The position numbers were made by a program, and so were the translations under genes. DNA of 64,000 nt from Isoetes taiwanensis (lineage: Eukaryota; Streptophyta; Lycopodiopsida; Isoetales; Isoetaceae). This document shows, piece by piece, positions 1 through 11,398 of the stretch (its first letter is position 1; every line of letters begins with the position of its first letter). The stretch is from NCBI GenBank assembly GCA_021234155.1, contig JAJEKV010000024.1, positions 14,670,913 through 14,734,912 on the forward strand, read 5' to 3'. Under the pieces are notes generated by a model. That model saw only the letters and a list, made by a program, of their open reading frames with translations. It ran no database searches and was not told the origin of the DNA.

Positions 1-815
1 TTGTGTCCCAAAGTTACAGAAATGGGGGAGCTATCGTCTGCCTTAAATGGGACCACCCCGAATCCAAGCTTCCTCTTCAGAATTGCCATAGCACGTTCAG
101 GGAAAGGAAGGGTTTTGACGTTACGCTTCAGCTTGGTGTTGATGTAGGGTTGACATAGACGGTTCAATTCCTTCATGTCTTCCTCATCAAGGGCAGACTT
201 TTCCTTGTAATAATCAAAATCATGGTATTCATTAGATGCAACGTTGCAGAACTCCGTGATGCCTTCTTCTAACGCACGCTGTCGCTTTAGGACTGTGGCA
301 TAATCCTTTGCGTCCTGCATTTTAGAACTCCTGGTCTTCCTTAGTAGGATTGTTCCATCCAAGATTTTGCCTTGTAGGTCAAGCGTTTCTTTGTCCGTGA
401 GGCCCTGTATCCTCTTCATGAACTGCTTGTCAAACAACTTGGGGTCCGGCCTGCATGGAAATTCTCCATTGCTGTCCTTCAGCTTGCCTTTTGTCCATTG
501 AGCCCATATCTCAGTCCATTTCTCCCAGACCGCCTCACTGCTAAGAATGAGGTCATATTGGTCTGAGAGAGACTCCCTGCCTTTCCTTGGTGTTCTTTTC
601 TACTTCTCCTCTTCTTCCTCTCCCTCATCATCTTCCTATCCCTCCAGCAGAACATATCTGCATAGTTTCTCAAAGGTCTTCCACTTATCCGAGGGAGCCC
701 TGTTTCCTTTAGGACGCTGAGGACAACCCAATGCTTTCCACTGTTGCCTAGCGTGTATGATCTGGTCAGGATAAGGGCTGCATTCAGTCAATGTACCAAT
801 GTCAGAGCATGAAAG
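1..815 (-). pseudogene. Unidentified protein-coding remnant, broken by two amber stops, running off the window edge
   Basis: One minus-strand frame stays open from about 815 to the window edge except for TAG codons at 636-638 and 600-602. The frame reads like real protein: it includes CPQRPKGNRAPSDKWKTFEK, then an acidic stretch (EDDEGEEEEEK), then a lysine-rich C-terminal part with FPERAMAILKRKLGFGVVPF. Both stops are one C-to-T change from CAG, as expected for decay of methylated repeats. I do not recognise the family. The mix of an acidic linker and basic blocks, and the repeat-filled neighbourhood, suggest a transposon-associated protein. The start is not visible, because the frame is closed at about 816-818, which may mark an exon border. 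Confidence 0.45.
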
Positions 816-859
816 TATCTACAAACACCCGGAATAAACAGTAAATAGTAGCCCCGGGT

Positions 860-1247
860 TTTCTCGACTCGCGAGTCGAGAAAGTCCCTTGAACGTCTAA
901 TTTTCTTTTACTTATTCGGGTTTTTCGATTCCGCTGAGTCGAAAGCTCTACATCCTTTGATTTTACGTATTTACCACGGCTTTTCGACTTCGCGAGTCGA
1001 GAAACCCCAGTGATAATCGGGAAAATGTTAGGATGGTAGGGCTTTCTCGACTCGCGAGTCGAGAAAGTCCCTTGAATGTCTAATTTTCTTTTACTTCTCT
1101 GGGTTTTCTCGACTCGCGAGTCGAGAAAGCTCTGCATCCTTTGATTTTCTGTGTTACCCTGGCTTTCTCGACTCGCGAGTCGAGAAACCCCAGTGATAAT
1201 CGGCAAATGTTAGGATGGTAGGGCTTTCTCGACTCGCGAGTCGAGAA
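860..1247. repeat. Tandem array of seven palindromes arranged as a two-unit higher-order repeat
   Basis: Palindromes with the core CTCGACTCGCGAGTCGAG sit at 860-883, 1042-1067, 1105-1128, 1164-1187 and 1226-1247, with decayed versions at about 921-945 and 981-1004. Spacing is 59-62 bp. Three different spacers alternate (one starting GTCCCTTGAA, one GCTCTRCATCC, one CCCCAGTGATAATCGG), and the A-B-C order repeats with a period of 182-183 bp. The second unit has perfect palindromes where the first has damaged ones. Each palindrome could fold into a 9-12 bp hairpin and contains CpG sites that have survived. No coding function is implied. The long minus-strand frame across it is a product of the repeat. 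Confidence 0.9.
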
Positions 1248-1539
1248 TGGAAAGATTCAGAGAGTTATTTACCTTCGTAAAGCTGGCTTTTCGCCGCTAT
1301 TGTGTTCTGGCGGTGGCTAATCTTGGCGGTTCGGTTCTTTGGTGTCTCCGCCGAAAGAACTCTCGCACTCTCAAGCAGCATATCTATCCTTGATCCTTTT
1401 GCGGCACCTCCTTCTCCGTCTGCGCAATACTTGAGCCGCCCTCCCTCGAATGTTGACCGTCTACAACCCAGGCCGGACGTCTTTTCCCTTGAGATCTTCC
1501 TCGGACTTCCGGTGAACAACTCACGGTCGATCTGCTAAA

Positions 1540-2559
1540 AGGTATGACATCCGCGGGCATTGGATCGCAGCGGGATGTCGCACCATCGGTTGAGAATCTC
1601 CGGCATGTGTGCGGGATTAAATTCCCCTGTGGTTGAACAAGGCGGCATCTCCGTGCAAACCTTCAAACCGTCTAATGTCCAAATAGCGGCTTGTGTGATA
1701 TTCCCAGCGGATAATCTTTGAGCCGCCCGCTCCATTTTCTCGTGCCCCTCTCTGTGAAATCCTGATCTGATCATCCGGATCCATTATTGGGGAGTCGACC
1801 ATATCTTCGTCTCCTTCGTCATCCGATTCCTCCGTGTGGTGTCATCTTCCCCATCTTTGTTTTTGGTGGACTTTTTGTGTATGAACCACAACTTCATTCC
1901 CCCTTGTAGAGTGTTGTAGAGTCTTGAAGACGGTAGAAGTGAAGCTCCCCGTATTGAGCAGTTTTCCACGACTCGGAAATCTCCATACCAAGCTCCCCGG
2001 ATGTTAGGGTTCCGGCCTCCTTCATCCCTTCGGATCCTTCCACCCAAGGTTCGACAATTTAAAGGCGGCCTTTTTTTTGGTGCCCTTAGCCTTGCTCATG
2101 GAAGAGTGAGAATAATTTGAAACTGCTAATTTTTTGGTGTGATAGAACTTACTCTTACGGCGGTCCTCGACATGTAGTGTTAAATGCTTGAATCTGGATG
2201 CGAGAGGCGGAGAGCACAACACCGATTTTCTTGTACTTGTCTCAGGAGCTCTTCTTGTCCCTTTGGTGTAGAAACGAGATCTTTCTCCTTCCCACTTGTC
2301 GATACCTCGACATACCACCGAGAATCTCTTTGTTGTTTCAAGAAGCTCTGTCTCCGGTCCCTCGATGACGAAGAATGGAGTTAGGCCGATGATCACCGGT
2401 GAGTCCGAGGTGAATTTACAAGAAGAAAGGATGGATCGGTTAAGGTATTCCGACAAAAGAAAAACCTCAGAGCTCACCTGGGGTGTTTGTCTTCTTCTTC
2501 TTGCTGCCGCTGGTAGAAGCATCCCCTCCGGCGCCTCGCTTCTTGGACGGAGTCGCCAT
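1540..2559 (-). CDS. Possible small spliced gene or gene fragment, unidentified
   Basis: On the minus strand an ATG at 2559 opens MATPSKKRGAGGDASTSGSK followed by a lysine run, ending at a good donor (CAG|GTGAGC, exon 2478-2559). Downstream minus-strand frames include a lysine-rich stretch (MSKAKGTKKKAAF, near 2095), an acidic stretch (EESDDEGDEDMVDSPIMDPDDQ region, about 1770-1830) and a segment around 1620-1740. These do not join without several assumed introns or frameshifts. The composition fits the N-terminal part of a nuclear or transposon-encoded protein. I cannot name it and am unsure it is a gene. Confidence 0.25.
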
Positions 2560-2936
2560 GTCTGTATGCCCCCTCATCTTCTTCCTGATCGGACCCCTCT
2601 GTAAATTAAATTTCCTCCGGGCGTTGTGAGTTTTAGGACTGCATGTAAAAAAGATCGGGCGTGTTCTTTAGTTTGAATTTAAGGACATGCAATCATTTAT
2701 AAAAAAAACCGGGCTAAGGGTACAAAGACGGGTCGGCCCGCCCAAACACTATTTCGAAATTTAATCACATCAAGGGACTAAGTGAGCGGAGCGTAGTTTA
2801 TCTTCCCTGCGGCATTGGCGACCTCGAGTTCGGAGGGGAGCATCGACTGTAAGTGACTTCCGGAATGGCTGACGCAGTAAAAAGTCGCTAACGCCTTGCA
2901 TATGTGTGTTTTTTTCCCCGTGGCCCCTATTGCAAG

Positions 2937-3163
2937 CGATTGATTTGATCGATGAGCACGGAGCTAAGGTAGGAAGCGGAGAGGAGCTGCCAGACACGGG
3001 AACTCTACACTGCTGCGCCATGGAACGGGGATACGCGAGAATTGCAGTGATACAAGTATTAGATGCGAATACACTCTTGTTGAGACCGACAGAAGAAGCA
3101 AAGACTCTAGGTGAGGCTGCGGGATCCGTGATACAGTGGCCCAAGGAATTACTGCGTGAAGAG
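2937..3163 (+). CDS. DUF8039-like exon, probably from a CACTA-type transposon gene
   Basis: A plus-strand exon is bounded by an acceptor (TTGCAAG|) and a good donor (GAG|GTGAGT). It encodes a segment with GTLHCCAMERGYARIAVIQV, then a Leu-rich linker, then AGSVIQWPKELL. The layout is a G-x-V/A-x-V core, a spacer of about 25 residues and a final W-P-K, which matches my memory of DUF8039. That domain sits at the C-terminus of many plant En/Spm (CACTA) proteins. No partner exons are recognisable nearby, so this is probably a fragment. The unspliced frame runs on to 3241 without obvious domain content. Confidence 0.45.
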
Positions 3164-3429
3164 GTGAGTTTCAGAGATGCCTATGTTATTTCGCTTGTAG
3201 AACATGTCGATGCGTGTTTAAATAATGGAAGCTGGCGATAAGCTCGACAGATTCACTTTGTTTCCTTGTCCGGCATTTTTTCAGCTTCGAGATGATTTAC
3301 TCTCGGGTTGAGAGATGCTCAAGAAGGAAACAATGGATCGGGGTTAAAGAACGATTCCGTTTTTAGGTGTCCTTTTATGGAGTGTTTTCTTGGAATGTTG
3401 TACATAGATCAGGCTAGGTCTAAGGCCCA

Positions 3430-5000
3430 GGAGATGCGGTTCAAATGCATCCTCTTGTAGTTAGTCGGAGGGGCCTCCACCCAGTCCGAACCACTCCTCT
3501 TCGCAATATTCGAGGAAGATGGTTGAAGGGAGAGTGGCTCGCAGGCTAGAGGCACTTGGGACTAAAAACAGGAGAATACAAAGTGCAGTAGTTGTAGAGA
3601 ATGCAAGCCTTGGCTTCCTCTCTGTGGTTTCCCTGTGGTTAGTTGTAGAGGCCTCCACCCAGTCCGAGCCCCTCCCCTTCGCAATATTCGATTTAAGATG
3701 GTTCAAGGAGAGTGACTCGACCGGGTCGAGGCCACCGCTACCATACACGTGAGAATTGGTCGGTTAAGGGATTCTCGACTCTGGCGTAGTCGAGAATGCG
3801 ATCATTCGCTGTTTGCTATTCTCGACCGCAAGTCGAGAATGCCTTGGCCATCCGTAACTCGTTAGTACACACACGAGTGCCGGTTGGTTAAGGCATTCCC
3901 CGACGCAGGCGAGAATGCATACAAAAGCTCTATGGTTTCCCCTGTGGTTGTTGCAGCAGGCCTCCACCCGGTCCCCAGCCCCTCCCCTTCAGCGATATTC
4001 GCCGAAGATGGTTCAAGGAGAGTGGCTCGACCGGTAGAGGCCACCGCGACCACACACAATGGGAGAATGGATCGGCTAGAGGATTCTCGACTAGCGAAGT
4101 CGAGAATGCGGTAATTATTGGTCTACATTCTCATTTCGCAAGTCGAGAATGCCTTAGCCATCGGGAACTCGGGGATGGTACACATGGAGTGCGGTTGGGT
4201 AAGGCATTCCGACTTCATGGCCGAGAATGCATCTGCAAGCTCGTGGTTTCCACGTGGGTTGCTAAGAGTTGGCTGGAGCGGTCAAAACAACTTCCCGCCG
4301 CAATGTCAGGAAGATAGAAGGAGAGTTGTTAAGGCGTACTAGCGAGCCAGCTCTAGAGTGCACTAAGGGCGTTTTTTTTCTCCGCGCAGTCGAAGCGACC
4401 AACACCTCAATGGTTGGTCGCCGAGGCCCTCCACCCAATCAGAGCCCATCCCCGCCCAATATTCGGCGAAGATGGTTGAAGGAGGCGGTCTTTGATTGGG
4501 TAGAGGAACTGCTTGCGACCACGAGAATTGGGTTGCTAAGAGTTGGCTTAGAGGCGGTGAAAACCACTTCCCTTTGCAATGTCCAGGAAGATAGAAGGAG
4601 AGTGGTTATCGTCTGCAGGCCAGCTCTAGAGTGCATTAGAGCTGCGTTTTCTCGACTCACGAAGTCGAAAGCGCCAACACCCTCGTGGTTAGTCGAGGCC
4701 TCCACCCGGTCGGGCGGTCCTCGCAATATTCGATGAGCATGGTTGAAGGAGAGTGGCTCGACCGGGTGGAGGCACGCTGACGCGCACAAAGGCCATTGGC
4801 GGGGGTATCACATTCTCGACTCACAGTCGAAGGCTGCAGCCAGGTTCTAAAGAATGTGAAGACATTGGGTAGTTTGTGCAATCGAATCGCGAAGTCGAGA
4901 ATCCCTCAACCGACCAACAGAGTCGTAGTGTACACTCCCTCTTCTCGCCTCACGAAGTCGAGAAGTTCTCGACTTCCGCGAAGTCGAGAAGAAGGCCTGT
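3430..5000. repeat. Diverged satellite-like block with decayed CTCGACT...AGTCGAG hairpins
   Basis: Five related copies of a module (GCCTCCACCC, then a run like CGCAATATTCG, then AAGATGGTTNAAGGAG AGTGGCTCG) begin near 3470, 3650, 3955, 4425 and 4695. Between them lie imperfect inverted repeats of the form ATTCTCGACT...AGTCGAGAATG (about 3771, 3820, 4082, 4128, 4646, 4811, 4884, 4942 and 4970). These are clearly related to the perfect palindromes at 860-1247. Copy spacing is irregular. Several reading frames cross the block, but all are repeat products. Confidence 0.7.
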
Positions 5001-6030
5001 ACTTCACGGACCGTTGGCAAGCTGCAAGATATTCTCAACTTCGCCACTCCCTTCGCATGTCTCCCCGCAGATTGGATTTTTTGTGAGTTAGAAATGGAGA
5101 TTATGTGAAGCAAATTCCTATTCTTAGTTCTTCTTTGGGAGAAAGACATTCCTAGTTATGTTCGTTAATGCTCGCAATATCTTACTTCCTAACACCAGTC
5201 TCTGATGATTTCTATCTCGGTTGCTTGCTACTACTCTAACCACTATTCTCACTTGTGCCTGTACAATGTATTCAATTCAACCACAAGCAAGAAAAAGATA
5301 ACAAAAACAGAAAACAATACAAAGGGAAAACAGATAACAGAGAGATTAGTGAGATTAATGAGAAAACAGAGAACAGTGGAGAACAGTACAGAGAAATGAG
5401 ATTAAAAAAGGGTATGATATTACAAAAACATACCTGGAAGATTTGCTGGATGAGGAGGAGGCTTCCGTGTTCGCTTCCATGTGGGTATAGTCGTTCGCAA
5501 AGCGTGAATAAGGATTTGTCGGGCTGTAAATTGTATCAGGGATTAATAAGAGCCTCTAACAACGTAATATAATAGTAAAAAATGCACTAAAGGACTTCTG
5601 AGTAAAAACTAAAAAGCAGCACTAAAAAGGGCCTCACTTTCTTCTCAGGCGGTAACGCCCGCTCGAACAATGAATCTGCGTGAGAACTTCGGCGCTGGAA
5701 GCGTCCTGATCCGTCGACCAAGCGGCTGTCATAAGATGGCCTTGGAATCGCTCTGTTCGATCGATCGCCTGATCGGAAAAGCGGGCGCTTAAGGAAAACA
5801 CAGAGCTCGAAGAGTGATCAGAGAAAACAGGGGAGGAAGAATGGTCGGGGGGGAGAGGAAGAGGGTGCGAGCACTCGGGCCGCACCCTCGAACCTAAAAA
5901 AGTGCAATAATAAACTTCTGTCACGTGTGGGCCATGCCCTCCATGACGTGGCAGTGCGGATTGCTGACATGGCCACGGTTTCAGCCTCTGAAGAGGCGCC
6001 ACGTGGCCATGACAAGATATGAAAGGTTAG
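5000..6030. other. No recognised gene
   Basis: AT-rich sequence up to about 5600 with no protein-like frame, then a GC-richer part (5640-6010) with several CACGTG-type motifs (for example near 5923 and 5998). Short frames exist on both strands but none has recognisable protein features. Confidence 0.4.
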
Positions 6031-6245
6031 GTTGTATGTTTATATATGTTATCTTATGTATTTAATAAGGTTTCAATGGTTGAATAGTTTCAATGGTTAT
6101 ATATGGTTACAATGTTTACATATGGTTTAGAATGAGTATGGTTGTATGCTTTAATATGGTTATATTATTTTAGTTAATATGGTTGTATGATTTAATATGG
6201 TTATATTTAATATGTTTGTATGGTTTTATATGGTTCATATGGTCA
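6030..6245. repeat. AT-rich imperfect minisatellite (TATGGTT-type units)
   Basis: The motif TATGGTT, often as TTTAATATGGTTATAT, recurs roughly every 15-30 bp across this stretch with many variants. It lies just upstream of the broken DUF7869-type gene. No further function can be read from it. Confidence 0.6.
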
Positions 6246-6471
6246 TATTTGTGGTGTTTGGGGCTATATAGTTTTAATGTGAGCTTTTTCATTAGGGGGA
6301 GCATGTGAGATGAGTAAAATGGAGCCAGGGAAGTCAGCCAGAGGCCATTGCCCTAGGCTCCAATGGAGGAAGATGGGTTGCCTTTTGTTGCACCCTTGCA
6401 AACTGCATCGGTATTTGCAGAGGGCATAATAACCTGCAGGTTGATCCATTTGATAGTGTGAATGATGAGAG

Positions 6472-8930
6472 GTGGGAGATGAACATCTTGGAGTTGGCAT
6501 TGTGAAGCTTCTTATCGAAGTTGATACAATCATGTCCTGTGGAAGCTCTAGTGATTGCATTGTGTGCTCGTGGTCTTTGGAGTCCCAAGCTCGCTTGAGA
6601 TGGCCAATTAGATATATTACACACAAGAATGGTGATACTCTAGAATGCCCTCTTGAACTACACACCCCAAGGCCCACCCAAGGCCATGTGGAAGATTTGG
6701 TGGTCGATGAGCATCCTTTGATCACAAGGAAGAGACGCTATGTCTTTCATAAAAGGCAGCCAAGGGTGCCCAAGAGGCCTAGAAGTGACAAATATTTAGA
6801 AAGGATGGAAAGTATGGCACCAACCAAAGAAAAATCTGGAGGCAATTAGGGGGCAAGAGTGTTGCAACCTAGATTGCCAAAGGCAATACAATGTGGATGA
6901 CCTCATGCGAGATAAGGTCCCAATACATTGGACAACTTCAAAAAGATAGGATTAATTTCATTTACTCCTTGTGTAGGAATTCCAGCTATGATGAAAACAC
7001 AGGACGGCTACTATATCAATTGAGGGGCATGAAGGTATGTATGAGAGCATTGAGATGGATTCTTGGGGTGAGCAAGTCTTCATTTTACAGATACTGGGAG
7101 CAGGTTAGAAAAGGGCACAGTTTGTTCCAACATGGTAATGCACTCACTTTGAAACCTAGAGCAAATACTCTAAAGGCCATTGCAGTCTTCGAGAGCTTTG
7201 TGAGATACATGTCTCAATCTATGCCCCACAAGTCGAAGATGAACGAAAGCACGGTGTGCGAAAGTGGTGCAAAAGAGTGTTGCCACAACACTATATCCAA
7301 AAGGAGTGCCTTAAGGAGGTCAACTCCATCCTAGAAACTACTGGAGGTAGGCCTCTTTCTCAATCACATTTCAGCAAGTTATGGAGCACTCACTTCTCAG
7401 ATGTGAGTGTCCTACAACACATGCCATTCTCAAAGTGCAACACTTGCATTCAACTCAAGGATACACTTGCATCAACTGCAATAGAGAAAGAAAGAATGGC
7501 AATTAGAGAGCAATTTGCAGATCACCAAAGGGACCAAATATCATGTAGGCAGTTGTATTGGCGGTGGAGAACATTTTTCGAGATGCAGTGGGACAAATTT
7601 TTGTGTATAATTCATGATAAGATGGACCAACACAAGACTTTCTTGCCAAAGCTAGATCCTTTACCCAAGCGTTGTCAAAACGCCGGATGAAAGTAAGTCG
7701 GCGGGTGTATTAACACATGGTCATGGAACTGGAACATATGGTCATTTTGTGCTTGATCTATGGAGAGATGATCCAAACTTCCATGTGAGCTCTATTTTCA
7801 AGTGCCCGAGAACACTAGAGAAAGGATCGATAGAAGGGAGGAGGTATTCCCTTCAAAGCACCCATTTTTGAGGCTTTGATGGATGATCAACCGCTTTGTT
7901 ACCAAAGGCGGATAAAAAGCTCACATCCAAGGTGTCTAGTGAATCAAGGAGGACTTGGGATGATTTCCCTTACTTGAGAAATCACCGAGGAGCTATGTGT
8001 TCAGTTGGACAACTGTTGGAAAGAAAACAAGAATAGATGGATGTTTGGGGCAATGTCATACTTGACAAAGAAGTGGGGAGTATTCAAAGTTGTGAAAGTG
8101 GGATTCATGATGGTTGGGCATACGCATGATGATATAGATGGATTCTTTGGAACTTTCTCCACCAAGCTCAAGAGAGAAAACGTGACCACTCTCCCCGAAC
8201 TAATGGATGTGTTTGAGAGCGCATTGACCCCAACCCAATGGCTTTCTTGATGGATGAGGTTGCAGATTGGAAATCATTTGTAGAAGGATACTTGCTAGAT
8301 GGTAAGGACCGGTTGATGGGACACACAAAGCCACTTCAGTTCAAGTTTTGGGTTAGGGATGGAATACCAATCATGCAATATAAGTGGAGACCAGGTGACA
8401 AGTTGTGGATGCCCTGTACAAGGTATCGAAGTTGTGGCAAAGGGGTGCTTCTTGGTGAAGTTCTCATTCCTAAAGGGCAGCCAAAACCACTACCTCCCTT
8501 CAAGGCAGTCAAAGACTCTAGCCAACCGGTGAAGGGCATCAAGGATTACATAACGACTTTGGGATGATGTTGAAATGGAAAGCACACCTCCACTCTTAAG
8601 AAAAATCAAATGGACTCCCTAATCAAGCTTGGGAGAAAGTTGTGACATGCTTGGAAACCGAGCGACCATGTGGGAGGGAGCTAAGAGATGGGTTCTTGCC
8701 AGAGTCAAGATGGGAGGGTTCTCAAGGTGCAAGCACGTCTAAGAATGCTCACTTGGGTCCCAACAAGGGTTTCAAGTGGTTTGTGGGAAGTAAGGCCTCA
8801 AAGCTGAAGTGGTTTGATCTTCCTGAGTGGGATCCCTTTGAGGACATCAAGGAAGGATACTTTGTGCTAGTAAGGTCTGATGATGAGGACTGTCCAATAT
8901 GGTTAGGGGTGGCACTCTCGATGTAACCAC
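6472..8930 (+). pseudogene. Broken DUF7869-type transposase-like gene
   Basis: Plus-strand fragments in changing frames form one decayed protein. In order: 6472-6846 (N-terminal part with basic RKRRYVFHKRQPRVPKRPR), 6891-7330 (GMKVCMRALRWILGVSKSSF), 7256-7690 (HMPFSKCNTCIQLKD and IIHDKMDQHKTFLPKLDPL), a piece near 7700-7830 (LTHGHGTGTYGHFVLDLW), 7990-8250 (VQLDNCWKENKNRW, then VGHTHDDIDGFFG), and 8238-8567 and 8642-8926 (C-terminal part). The run of an acidic M-D-Q motif, LDNCWKENKNR and GHTHxDID is what I know of DUF7869 proteins, which look like DDE-type transposases. The three acidic motifs would then be the catalytic residues; that assignment is inference. At least four frame changes plus stops show it is dead. 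Confidence 0.7.
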
Positions 8931-9339
8931 CACTATGCCCGATGGAGAGGAGTTAGCGCCCCGGATTCCAAATTCAATATTGGGAGCCCATTGGGAGACA
9001 CAAGAAGGGCAACTTGAAGGAGCAATACACTGACTGCTGGGAGAAGAAGTGGAGGGCAAATCATGCTGACCCTCAAAGGAGGGAATTGGTGGATGTGTGG
9101 TATGGTCATATCCAAGTTCTCACATTGCAAAGGACAACACACACAAGATCCCAAGAAGGGAGATGGACAAGGCCATGAGCAACCTCCATGCTATATCCCT
9201 GTATGAGGGTACATAATATTGAGAAGTTTGAAAACTTTCTCAACTAGTGGTTTGTAAAATTTATGAGGAAAACAAGTAACCCAATTCTATGTGTGTCATG
9301 TGTAATTCTATTCAAGCAATCAATTCAGAAATTTCTTTT

Positions 9340-10157
9340 ATGGTGTGTGAGTCCCATTTTCAGTCCGAGTCCCAAAATTCAAGATTTGTCCCACTTTAAT
9401 TAAATACGACCTAATGTCTCTTGTGTCTGCTGTAGTAATCATCCCCTTTGTCTTTTCTCCATGGCTTTCTGTACAGAAATATGTGAGAACCATCAACAGT
9501 ACCAAAAATATTAGGCAGACCTGTGGCATATTCAAATTCCTTGATGATGTCAAGTAGTCTTTGACCCGAGGGTAAGGCAACAAACCTTTTGTAGAGCATG
9601 GTCTTTGATGCTAAAATTAAGGTCACTTTCTTGGTGTATTTCTGGACTGTGGCCTTTCCAACATAAAATCTTTGGCCGACATGCAATGGCATCTCTCCAT
9701 GAGCAAGAAAGTAAAGTACCATGGCTACTGCTTTCCTGGGATCTACAGGGGGCCTAACTTTCTGACCCGGCCTGATAAGGTATGGCACAATCAGTCCAAC
9801 CAATTTTTCAAATGACCTTCTTTTCATTCTGTAGAACTAATGCCACATATCATCTTCAAATGAGGGAAGGCAATTCCAGGCATGATTGTCAATGTTATCC
9901 CATTGTGTGGTCTGCCTCGGACAAACCCAAAATCTTCTGGGTGGTCTTCTTAGTCGAGAGGTTGCAGCCAAGAGCAATATTGAACATACACATTGAAGAC
10001 TAGTGGTGTCTTCTTCGAACTCTTCTTCCTCGACTATTGCCATAGGATCTTCCAGTTCGTTCTCTTGTATGAGATCCAAGCAGAACTTCTGCAATGCTAA
10101 ACCTAGCAAAATAGCCCTTAGAAGCATTGCAATCATACCTAATATTACCGGATCCAT
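9340..10157 (-). pseudogene. Broken PIF/Harbinger (HARBI1-like) transposase
   Basis: The minus-strand frame starts at an ATG at 10157, passes an acidic stretch (EEEEFEED), then RRPPRRFWVCPR, and is interrupted by TAG at 9837-9839 directly before FYRMKRRSFEKLVGLIVPYL. It continues through AVAMVLYFLAHGEMPLHVG and GLPNIFGTVDGSHIFL to DYYSRHKRH, then stops at 9411. The GTVDGSHI motif carries the first catalytic Asp of the DDE_Tnp_4 family, and the N-terminal M..F..L..L..P layout is typical. The second and third catalytic acids are missing because the gene is cut or frameshifted after about 9420. It is inactive for two independent reasons. Confidence 0.8.
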
Positions 10158-10396
10158 GCTTGAAAGACGCTATAGGCGAAGATTTCCTGCCTCGAACGTG
10201 TCAGGGATGGATTTTTCAGAAATTTCGAATGGAAATGGGACGCAGGAAGACGAGCTCGAAATATCCCATATCTGTCATTCATTTTGAAGATCGATTGAGG
10301 AAAGAAATATCCCATATGGGATGGATCGCCGGAGACAAATAGGAGGGAAAAATTCCGGCGGGGGAGGGAGAAGCAGCTCGAAACGGCCGCTGTTAA

Positions 10397-11398
10397 CACT
10401 AGAGTTGTCCCTTGATGAACCCAAATGGATTCATTCGTACACCTTTTTTGAAATTCTATTATACCTCCGAGATAAAGAATTTGTCTATGTACTCACAATA
10501 TGTTGTCCTTCATGAGCATACATATAAGGAAAAATTTATGAAAAATGTGGAAAGCTTTTATCACCAAACATAATATGGAGCGAATGCAAAGGGGTCAAGT
10601 TAGTTCTCAAATTCTTTAACATTTCTCAGATCATTTTGCAAATATGATTTTTCCTAGGAATTCTAATTCTTCCATCTTGTAAATCATGATATGAGAAATT
10701 TATCACAAGAAGAATTAGAAAAATCTATGGTAGAATTTTCGAGAAATAATTCCTTAAAGTTTGAAGTTCAGAAGTTCTTTATGGACCCAATTAGGTCCCC
10801 CGAGGGTCAAAATTTTGAAAATTCATAGTATTACTCCACTTTTTGGAAAAATGAAATCCATTTAGCAAGATGTGTAGTACTTAGTATCTATTCCATTGAA
10901 AAATAATAGTACCTTCACATTCTTATTCTATTTCAAATATCATGGATATGAAATAGTTCCTGGATGTCTGTTTTTCAGAAATTCCTTAGGGACCTGACTG
11001 GGTCTCTCAAGGATTGAAATTATAATTTGCTCATTGATACATCAAATTTTTATGAAATCACATGAAATTTGAAAAATGAGTAGCATTTGTAGGCTACGTT
11101 CATAGAAAATTAATGTTATCTTGAAATTTGTATTCCATGTTGAGTGCCATGAGATTATATCATATCATCGAAACCATTGAATTGAGTGTATTTCAAGGTG
11201 CGATTGTGCCAAACTTGTGAAGGATTTTATTTTGCCATTGAATATGGTGGTACAACTTCGAGTTAATCTTACAATTCATGTGTTCATATTTAAAAACTCA
11301 TAAGTATCATGAAGAACTAGTCCCTAATATATAGAGAAGGAATTGCGGGACCCATATGGGTTGATGAACCCAAACAGGTCCCTGAGACAACTCTAGTG
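10397..11398. mobile_element. TTAA-flanked non-autonomous DNA element with short inverted ends
   Basis: The left end CACTAGAGTTGTC (10397-10409) and right end GACAACTCTAGTG (11386-11398) are perfect 13-bp inverted repeats. Each is flanked on the outside by TTAA (10393-10396 and 11399-11402). A TTAA target duplication is the mark of piggyBac-type elements. The TTAA could instead be part of a 17-bp inverted repeat with no duplication. A direct repeat TTGATGAACCCAAA lies just inside both ends. The interior is AT-rich with several GACCCA...TGGGTC style inverted motifs and no open frame. Confidence 0.65.

Noticed and set aside
802-1206. Minus-strand 134-codon frame across the palindromes
   Set aside because: It repeats itself with the DNA period and has no protein features beyond the repeat.
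860-1247. CRISPR-like array (24-bp repeats with ~37-bp spacers)
   Set aside because: The spacers are themselves repeated in order, the repeats are perfect palindromes, no cas-like genes are present and the context is a spliced plant genome.
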